A DNA stretch of 64,000 nucleotides, taken from positions 682,001 through 746,000 of the forward strand of contig CP181261.1 in NCBI GenBank assembly GCA_047833665.1, read 5' to 3'. A model generated the notes under the pieces. That model made no database searches. It saw only the letters and a list, made by a program, of their open reading frames with translations, and was not told where the DNA came from. Positions 59,167-64,000 of the stretch are shown here, piece by piece. Origin of the DNA: Caproicibacter sp047833665. GTDB lineage: Bacteria; Bacillota; Clostridia; Oscillospirales; Acutalibacteraceae. Made by a program: the position numbers and the translations under genes. Within the stretch, counting starts at the first letter, position 1. Each line of letters begins with the position of its first letter.

Positions 59167-60261
59167 ATGAATATTTATAAAATTGCGGTAATCCCGGGCG
59201 ACGGAATCGGTCCGGAGGTTATTGCGGAGGGCGTCAAGGTTCTGGACTGCATTGCAAAATTGGACGGTTCCTTTCGCTTTGAGTATGAGTATTTCCCTTG
59301 GGGGTGCCAATATTACCTTGAGAAAGGGAAGATGATGGATGAAGGCGGAATCGAACGATTGTCTTCTTTCGACGCTATTCTTCTGGGCGCGGTGGGGTAT
59401 CCGGGCGTGCCGGACCACATTTCCCTTCGTGAGCTTCTGCTGAAAATCCGGCAAAGCTTTGACCAGTATGTCAACCTGCGCCCGGTGGTTCTGTTGAAGG
59501 GGGCCCCCTGCCCGCTAAAGGATGTAAAACGAGAAAATATCAATATGACGTTTGTCCGCGAAAACAGCGAAGGGGAATACGCCGGAAGCGGATGCTGGCT
59601 TTATAAGGATACCCCGCGCGAAGTTGTAATACAGAACGGTGTGTTTTCCAGGCACGGCTGCGAACGTGTAATGCGGTACGCATTCAACCTGGCGCGCCGG
59701 GAGGGAAAAACACTGACCAGCATCAGCAAAGGAAACGCCCTGAACTATTCCATGACATTTTGGGATCAGATTTTTAAAGAAGTTGGGCAGGAATTTCCCG
59801 ATGTAAAAACCTTCAGCTACCTGGTCGATGCCGCCAGCATGTTTATGATTAAAAACCCGGAGCGTTTCCAAATCGTTGTGACTTCAAACTTGTTTGGCGA
59901 TATTCTGACCGACTTGGGCGCTGCCATTGCGGGCGGCATGGGGCTGGCTGCCGGGGCCAACTTAAACCCGGAACGCAAATATCCTTCCATGTTCGAGCCG
60001 ATTCACGGCTCTGCACCAGATATTGCCGGGCGCGGAGTTGCAAACCCACTGGCAACAGCTTGGGCGGTCAGTCAGATGCTTGACTATTTTGGATACCATC
60101 GCTGGGGGGAAAGAATACTGGAAGTTATAGAAGAATTGATGATGGAAAAAACTGTTTTAACACCGGATATGGGAGGAACGTCTTCAACCCATCAGGTGGG
60201 CAGAGCTTTACTGGAAAAGCTTAAAAACAAGTCTTCTTCCTCATCTTCTTTGGAAGGATAG
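59167..60261 (+). CDS. Tartrate/D-malate dehydrogenase-type isocitrate-family enzyme
   Basis: A 364-residue beta-decarboxylating dehydrogenase. Start IYKIAVIPGDGIGPEVIAEG; metal/substrate parts FVRENSEGEYAG, VDAASMFMIKNPERF, NLFGDILTDLGAAIAGGMGL; NAD region HGSAPDIAGRGVANPLATAW. Closest in pattern to tartrate dehydrogenase/D-malate dehydrogenase (TtuC/DmlA) and 3-isopropylmalate dehydrogenase; the R-x3-R helix usually used to tell LeuB apart is not clear enough here. Role near a sugar importer is not obvious. GTGGAGGCTATCA favours 59167 over the frame start at 59095. Confidence 0.85.
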   Translation: MNIYKIAVIPGDGIGPEVIAEGVKVLDCIAKLDGSFRFEYEYFPWGCQYYLEKGKMMDEGGIERLSSFDAILLGAVGYPGVPDHISLRELLLKIRQSFDQYVNLRPVVLLKGAPCPLKDVKRENINMTFVRENSEGEYAGSGCWLYKDTPREVVIQNGVFSRHGCERVMRYAFNLARREGKTLTSISKGNALNYSMTFWDQIFKEVGQEFPDVKTFSYLVDAASMFMIKNPERFQIVVTSNLFGDILTDLGAAIAGGMGLAAGANLNPERKYPSMFEPIHGSAPDIAGRGVANPLATAWAVSQMLDYFGYHRWGERILEVIEELMMEKTVLTPDMGGTSSTHQVGRALLEKLKNKSSSSSSLEG

Positions 60262-60310
60262 ATTTCTGGCTTTTTTATCTCAATCTGGGTTCATCCGGCC
60301 TAATTGGCGA

Positions 60311-60355
60311 ATAATGCGCGGTTTAGAAAAGTATCTAAACCGCGCATTATTTTTT
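60311..60355 (+). terminator. Terminator of the dehydrogenase gene
   Basis: A 17-bp perfect stem (ATAATGCGCGGTTTAGA and complement) with a six-base loop followed by TTTTTT. A partial ISL3 element starts at 60358, directly at the end of the T-run. Confidence 0.9.
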
Positions 60356-60357
60356 AA

Positions 60358-60479
60358 GGCTCTATGTCAATAGTTGGGGTAACCCAAAATGGAAACACCG
60401 AATGGAGCGGCGTTAAGCTGCTCCATTTTTCGTTGAATGATGGAACATATGAAGAATGCGATTGCGGAAGCGACGAAAA
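60358..60479 (-). mobile_element. ISL3 end fragment (122 bp), inverted
   Basis: The sequence from GGCTCTATGTCAATAG to CGACGAAAA is the reverse complement of the right end of the ISL3 element at 51132-52511, with a few substitutions. It encodes the last residues of that transposase. The rest is missing; IS3 copy 2 begins at the break. Confidence 0.88.
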
Positions 60480-60481
60480 GA

Positions 60482-61946
60482 TAGGGGGGTGCGGACAAAA
60501 AGTTGGACTGAATACACTCAGGAAGGAGATAGAGGATGTATTCAGAGGAACAATATCGAAAAGCCCTGGAGGTTTATGAAGAAACGAAATCGGTAACAAA
60601 AACAATAACGATTTTGGGATATCCGGCACGCAGGCAAACGCTATACAATTGGATCAATCGAAAACGAATGTTGCCGGAAAACCGATGCACCTTTTGTGGA
60701 TATAATACACCGGAGCACCCTCGCCATCCACCTATAGAATTAAAGCTTGAGATTTTACACCGTTGCTTTGAGCTGGGAGAAGATGTACAATTAGTATCAA
60801 ATGAAGTGGGATATAGCACAGCAAGTATATATAACTGGCGGCGCAAATATATCCAGAAAGGTGCTGCGGCATTAATGAATGCATCCAATGAGCGAGCCAG
60901 AGGGAAACTGACGGAAGGAAAAGCTGCATCTTCAGAGGAACTTGATGAACTGAAAGCAAAAATCCAAGATATGCAGTTAGAAATTGACATTCTGAAAAAA
61001 ACAATTGATGTGCTAAAAAAAGACCCCGGCGTCAACAAGAGTCCCTTGAACAACAGGGAGAAGGCAGTAATTGTTGATGCCTTAAAAGAGAAGTATCCAC
61101 TGCCTGTATTGATAAAAAAACTCAAACTGGCAAAGAGCAGCTATTACTATCAAAACAAACGGGTCAGTTTTGCAAAGAAGCATAAAGATGATTATCAAGC
61201 TGTTGCGACCATATTCCACAACAATAAGGAAAGATATGGATATCGTAGAATTAAAATAGTATTGAACCGAGAGGGCTATACCCTATCCGAAAAGGTGATA
61301 CGTCAAATTATGCGTGAAAATGGCTTGGTTGTGAAAGGCCGAAAAGCGAGAAAATACTGCTCTTACAAAGGAGAAATTAGCCCTGAAGTACCCAATGTGA
61401 TTCGAAGAAATTTCAGAGCTGACAAGCCAAATCAGAAGTGGTTGACTGATGTGACGGAGTTCTCAATTCCAGCAGGAAAAGTATATTTGTCTCCTATTAT
61501 TGACTGCTATGATGGTATGCCGGTAGCATGGAACATTAGCTGTAAACCAGACGCACAATTGGTAAACCGTATGCTGGATCGTGCAATTAGTGCACTTCCT
61601 CAAGATGCTCATCCGATTATTCATTCAGATCGAGGCTGTCACTATCGATGGCCGGGCTGGATAGATCGAACACGTAAGGCAGGATTGATCAGATCAATGT
61701 CTCAAAAAGGGTGTTCACCGGACAATTCAGCCTGTGAAGGTTTTTTTGGAAGAATGAAGAATGAGATGTTCTACGGCCGTTCTTGGCAAGGTAACACAGT
61801 AGAAGATTTTATGCAGCAAATTGAAGCTTATATGGTATGGTATCGGGATACGAGAATCAAAATATCTCTTGGAGGATTGAGTCCAGCAGAATATAGAATC
61901 AAAATGGGATTAGCCATATAGTCCAATAAAATGTCCGCAGGCCCTA
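60482..61946 (+). mobile_element. IS3-family element, copy 2
   Basis: Same length (1465 bp between TAGGGG and CCCTA) and orientation as copy 1, with the inner ends TGCGGACA...TGTCCGCA at 60490 and 61939. It sits inside an ISL3 remnant on the left and in unrelated DNA on the right, so no target duplication can be read. Confidence 0.88.
60536..61921 (+). CDS. IS3-family transposase (copy 2)
   Basis: A 461-residue transposase, near identical to copy 1. Differences seen: Asp to Asn in MLPEDR, Lys to Asn in YYYQKKR, Glu to Ala in GRKERKY, Ala to Val in YDGMPAAW, Ile to Asn in SWQGITV. The DDE residues are unchanged. Intact frame. The same AAGGAGATAGAGG site precedes it. Confidence 0.93.
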   Translation: MYSEEQYRKALEVYEETKSVTKTITILGYPARRQTLYNWINRKRMLPENRCTFCGYNTPEHPRHPPIELKLEILHRCFELGEDVQLVSNEVGYSTASIYNWRRKYIQKGAAALMNASNERARGKLTEGKAASSEELDELKAKIQDMQLEIDILKKTIDVLKKDPGVNKSPLNNREKAVIVDALKEKYPLPVLIKKLKLAKSSYYYQNKRVSFAKKHKDDYQAVATIFHNNKERYGYRRIKIVLNREGYTLSEKVIRQIMRENGLVVKGRKARKYCSYKGEISPEVPNVIRRNFRADKPNQKWLTDVTEFSIPAGKVYLSPIIDCYDGMPVAWNISCKPDAQLVNRMLDRAISALPQDAHPIIHSDRGCHYRWPGWIDRTRKAGLIRSMSQKGCSPDNSACEGFFGRMKNEMFYGRSWQGNTVEDFMQQIEAYMVWYRDTRIKISLGGLSPAEYRIKMGLAI

Positions 61947-62123
61947 GCCCAAGATTTCTTCGGCAGAAGCAATGGAAAAAGGATTGCTTCTGCCAGGGGC
62001 AAACGGTTTTGAAAGCAAATGGATGGATGCTGCCGATGCTGATGAAGAAGACACATGAAACAGGGGTCGTTTGTTCTACCCTCATTCTTACTTTTGTGCA
62101 GCTGTGACCGCTCGCCAAAAAAG
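61947..62123. other. Short region right of IS3 copy 2, possible gene tail
   Basis: A frame enters from the IS end and reads 38 residues (ending FESKWMDAADADEEDT) before a TGA at about 62058; it could be the last part of a host gene cut by the insertion. A 12-bp perfect hairpin (GGCAGAAGCAAT, 61962-61973, with 61983-61994) lies in the same stretch, without a U-run. Nothing else is supported. Confidence 0.3.
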
Positions 62124-62159
62124 AAAAGTCCAGCAAACACGCATGTTTACTGGACTTTT
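62124..62159 (-). terminator. Terminator behind the tRNA-Ser 3' fragment
   Basis: AAAAGTCCAG...CTGGACTTTT with further pairing inside (CAAACA/TGTTTA with one mismatch). It directly follows the CCA of the tRNA fragment on the - strand and is probably the original terminator of the tRNA gene. Confidence 0.75.
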
Positions 62160-62216
62160 TGGCGGAGACGGTGGAATTCGAACCCACGAGACCTTGCGGC
62201 CTACCTGATTTCGAGT
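62160..62216 (-). pseudogene. Displaced 3' part of a tRNA-Ser gene (attachment-site remnant)
   Basis: On the - strand the sequence holds an anticodon-loop-like CTCGAAA, a long variable arm (GGCC GCAA GGTC), a T arm GTGGGTTCGAATTCCAC and an acceptor end CGTCTCCG-CCA. The 5' half of the tRNA is missing. This is what remains at the distal side when an element integrates into a tRNA 3' end. The element would extend rightwards from 62217 to an intact tRNA-Ser outside the window. Anticodon CGA is inferred. Confidence 0.7.
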
Positions 62217-62369
62217 TATTTGAAGGCAAGTTCTTATGAGTTTACGAGAGTAACTTTAGGAGAAGATAAAATCCCGCAAACCCGCATAAATAAAGGCTTT
62301 TCAGGCACAAACGCTGATATTTCCGCGCATGAACACACCGCCCTGATTTAGCGGTTTTCAGGGCAAAGT

Positions 62370-62400
62370 GTAGAAAAAGTGTAGAAAAACCGTAGAAAAA
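62370..62400 (+). repeat. Three GTAGAAAAA repeats near the attachment site
   Basis: GTAGAAAAA occurs at 62370-62378, 62381-62389 and 62392-62400, with an 11-base period, about 155 bases inside the tRNA fragment. Regular short repeats next to an attachment site resemble integrase arm-binding sites; this is inferred. Confidence 0.55.
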
Positions 62401-62559
62401 CAACCGGCGAAATAACCTTAAGATACTTTAGTTTCCCGGCGATTTGAAAAAGCAAAACCAAGCGTATCCTACCATTGACATTGATTTTTAACAGAACATT
62501 CTGCAGCAGACAGAGCATAATTCTCTGTCCTAAGGATCAATGTGATGGGAGGAACGATG

Positions 62560-63120
62560 ATGGCAACCGACTACTCTTACCTTCTGGCTGAATATCCGGA
62601 GAAGATAAGTCAAGACCAGCTTTACAGAATTTGCCGCATAAGCAAACGAAAAGCCACATGGCTTTTGGAGAACGGATATATCCCCTGCGAGGATACCGGC
62701 AAAAAGACCCGAAGGTTTAAAATCCAAATAACCGACGTTATTGCATACCTTACCCGCTTGGAAGAATCTCCTGAGACCCTGCTGACACCACCGGGGATAT
62801 TTTCAAGCGGAATAAAATATAAACCGAAGCGCCAAACGGCGAAGGCAATCAACTCCGAGAAGTTTATGGCAATGCTTAAGAACAAGTGGCACACCTTTCC
62901 GGATGCCCTCACGGTAAATGATGTCACAAAGCTAACGGGATACTGCCAAACCACAGTATCTGAATGGATCAAGGCAGAAAAGATAACGGGGGTATGGTAT
63001 TATACCAAGTATTTAGTGCCAAAGGACAGCTTGATAAACTATATGGCAACAGAAGCTTGCCGCATCCATCAGAAGTCCAAAAAGCATATAGAGCTGCTGG
63101 AGCAGTATCGAAATCCCTAA
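62560..63120 (+). CDS. Helix-turn-helix DNA-binding protein of the second element
   Basis: A 186-residue protein with two helix-turn-helix-like parts: an N-terminal one (SQDQLYRICRISKRKATWLL, then GYIPCEDTGKKTRRFKI) of excisionase/MerR style and a second near residue 125 (VNDVTKLTGYCQTTVSEWIK). A basic tail follows. It may be an excisionase-like or regulatory protein of the integrated element. GGGAGG lies seven bases before the ATG at 62560; ATG at 62557 and GTG at 62542 are in frame. Confidence 0.7.
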   Translation: MATDYSYLLAEYPEKISQDQLYRICRISKRKATWLLENGYIPCEDTGKKTRRFKIQITDVIAYLTRLEESPETLLTPPGIFSSGIKYKPKRQTAKAINSEKFMAMLKNKWHTFPDALTVNDVTKLTGYCQTTVSEWIKAEKITGVWYYTKYLVPKDSLINYMATEACRIHQKSKKHIELLEQYRNP

Positions 63121-63147
63121 ATGCTCGGCGCATCCATTTACATGAAA

Positions 63148-63180
63148 ACAGGGTGACTACTTTGCATAGTGTCACCCTGT
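63148..63180 (+). terminator. Terminator between convergent HTH and toxin genes
   Basis: ACAGGGTGAC and GTCACCCTGT form a 10-bp stem with a 13-base loop; short T-containing tails on both sides (TCTTGT on +, TTTTCATG on -). Probably bidirectional. Confidence 0.65.
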
Positions 63181-63191
63181 TCTTGTATCGA

Positions 63192-63506
63192 TTATAAAAA
63201 TCTGATCCAGTCGCGTCTGCCGTACAGAATTCTTTCAACGTCAACCACCTTGTTCTTCTCGTCTATGGAAAAAAACACAACGTAATTTTTTACAATTAGT
63301 TTCCTGTATCCCATTTGAGATAGACGATCGTCTGAAACAAGCGGACAGCGCTGCGGCATATCGGACAGACTTAGCATTGCCTCTTCAAAAAGCTCCATCA
63401 TACGAGTTGCCGATATGGGAGCTGACAGCTGAGAAGCAATATACCGAACAATGTCCCTAAGATCGTTTTCGGCTGGTTCAGATACATCTACCCTATATTT
63501 CGCCAT
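63192..63506 (-). CDS. RelE/ParE-family toxin
   Basis: A 104-residue toxin: YRVDVSEPAENDLRDIVRYI at the start and the C-terminal VVFFSIDEKNKVVDVERILY with GRRDW, the RelE/ParE fold pattern. The C-terminal arginine and aromatic residues fit an mRNA-cleaving RelE or a ParE gyrase poison; the two cannot be told apart here. Start overlaps the antitoxin gene by 14 bases. Confidence 0.88.
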   Translation of the reverse strand: MAKYRVDVSEPAENDLRDIVRYIASQLSAPISATRMMELFEEAMLSLSDMPQRCPLVSDDRLSQMGYRKLIVKNYVVFFSIDEKNKVVDVERILYGRRDWIRFL

Positions 63507-63765
63507 CGGCGATGCCTCGCTTAATATCCTTCATGACATCTTGAAGCGGACGCTTTTTACCCGCTTTAACGGCCGATCGTCCTTCGTCAAGCAGGTGATA
63601 CAGTTCAAGCTTGCCGCTGAGTGCCTCATAGGTTTCAATGCTCATAACCGCCAAATCTCCCTGCCCGTTTTTTGTGATAAAAACAGGTTCACGGCTTTCA
63701 TGACAGAAGGTGGATATCTCATTATAGTTATTCCGCAGGTCAGTGCTGGACTTTATATTTGGCAT
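63493..63765 (-). CDS. Phd/YefM-family antitoxin
   Basis: A 90-residue antitoxin. N-terminal Phd fold: IKSSTDLRNNYNEISTFCHE, PVFITKNGQGDLAVMSIETY; the C-terminal helix binds and neutralises the toxin. AAGGAGGTAAACGCT lies before the ATG at 63765; in-frame start at 63786 would overlap the operator. Transcribed from a strong promoter with an inverted repeat, fitting autoregulation. Confidence 0.88.
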   Translation of the reverse strand: MPNIKSSTDLRNNYNEISTFCHESREPVFITKNGQGDLAVMSIETYEALSGKLELYHLLDEGRSAVKAGKKRPLQDVMKDIKRGIADGEI

Positions 63766-63778
63766 AGCGTTTACCTCC

Positions 63779-63946
63779 TTACACAATTCTAAAGATATTA
63801 TACACGAATTTCTTTAGAATATCAATTGAATTTCGCTGACTGCAACTGGCATCGAAAATAAGACACCGGATGCCGGTTAAAATCTTAATGAGATCGTTTC
63901 CTATGAAGGGACGAATATGACTCATATGTAACTCTCGTTTAATCAT
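63779..63946 (-). pseudogene. Truncated AAA/DUF4143-type ATPase gene
   Basis: A 55-codon frame. The first 26 residues (MIKRELHMSHIRPFIGNDLI then KILTGIR) match the start of the archaeal-type AAA ATPase/DUF4143 family, which continues with a GIRRSGKS P-loop. Here the P-loop is lost after GIR and the frame runs on into unrelated DNA that overlaps the antitoxin promoter. AAAGAGGTG precedes the ATG. A deletion remnant. Confidence 0.55.
63786..63825 (-). promoter_or_regulatory. Promoter and operator of the toxin-antitoxin pair
   Basis: On the - strand TTGATA (63825-63820), 17 bases, TATAAT (63802-63797). An inverted repeat, ATTCTAAAGA (63786-63795) and TCTTTAGAAT (63811-63820), brackets the -10 and touches the -35; it is a likely operator for Phd/YefM. 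Confidence 0.8.
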
Positions 63947-64000
63947 AAACAAAACACCTCTTTATCTCTTTCCATAACAATACAACATCAAAGATATATC

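Noticed and set aside
62055..62351. 98-codon frame crossing the tRNA fragment
   Set aside because: It reads through a terminator and a tRNA remnant, so it is not a gene.
43330..64000. Second copy of the tRNA-Leu 3' end as distal attachment site
   Set aside because: I looked for the T-arm and acceptor sequence to the right and saw no convincing match.
1..64000. CRISPR array
   Set aside because: No set of regularly spaced repeats with unique spacers was seen; the few direct repeats are in tandem or inside genes.

Overview
The window is chromosomal DNA of a motile, spore-forming member of the Firmicutes, most likely class Clostridia. A Ruminococcaceae/Oscillospiraceae-type genome is a guess from gene order and protein style. 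The pointers are: a long fla/che operon with FliY, CheC and CheD; a motAB pair inside that operon; sigma-28 promoters of the TAAA-N15-GCCGATAT type; the germination gene ypeB; AGGAGG ribosome sites with frequent TTG/GTG starts; and M42 peptidases.

Positions 1-16680 (+) are the distal half of a flagellar/chemotaxis operon: flgD (3' end), a TIGR02530 gene, flgE, flbD/swrD, motA, motB, fliM, fliY, cheY, fliO, fliP, fliQ, fliR, flhB, flhA, fliA, two flgG-type rod genes, a fapA-like gene, cheC and cheD. No fliL, flhF or flhG lies in it. Positions 16677-25490 (-) hold the late genes: a coiled-coil chaperone candidate, fliS, an enlarged fliD with its own sigma-28 promoter, a chemoreceptor, cheW, a PilZ c-di-GMP effector, a second cheW with a sigma-28 promoter, an flhB C-domain gene and a FliK/YlqG-like gene. 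Positions 25527-31680 (+) hold cheA, cheR, cheB (receiver domain degenerate) and a dCache chemoreceptor. Together these encode export apparatus, rod, hook, cap, stator, switch and a nearly complete adaptation system.

Positions 31757-43390 are mixed housekeeping: glycerate kinase behind a chimeric gene (CdaR head fused to GntP-permease tail), ypeB, an EAL phosphodiesterase, an IS481-like element with an unusually long 26-bp target duplication, then murD, two M42 peptidases, a GNAT gene, a PLP enzyme of the aluminium-resistance/methionine gamma-lyase family, and tRNA-Leu(TAG).

From 43330 the DNA is accessory. A truncated prophage-like element sits at the tRNA-Leu 3' end (integrase, ImmA, Xre repressor, small genes, DUF4373 replication protein, DnaC-like loader, ArpU-type regulator) and stops at insertion sequences. 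Two directly oriented IS3 copies, accompanied by an intact ISL3 element and a fragment of a second, bracket about 9 kb. That segment holds a chimeric GNAT gene, a sugar ABC importer, a GH4 glycosidase, an AraC regulator and a tartrate/D-malate-type dehydrogenase. The right end shows a displaced 3' fragment of a tRNA-Ser, the mark of a second integrated element that runs out of the window with a helix-turn-helix gene, a RelE/Phd toxin-antitoxin pair and a truncated AAA ATPase gene.

I did not find a clearly new defence or metabolic system. The strongest oddities are the CdaR-GntP chimera, the CheB receiver without its phosphoacceptor, the FliD with two pairs of internal repeats, the 26-bp target duplication, and the repeated placement of insertion sequences at transcription terminators.
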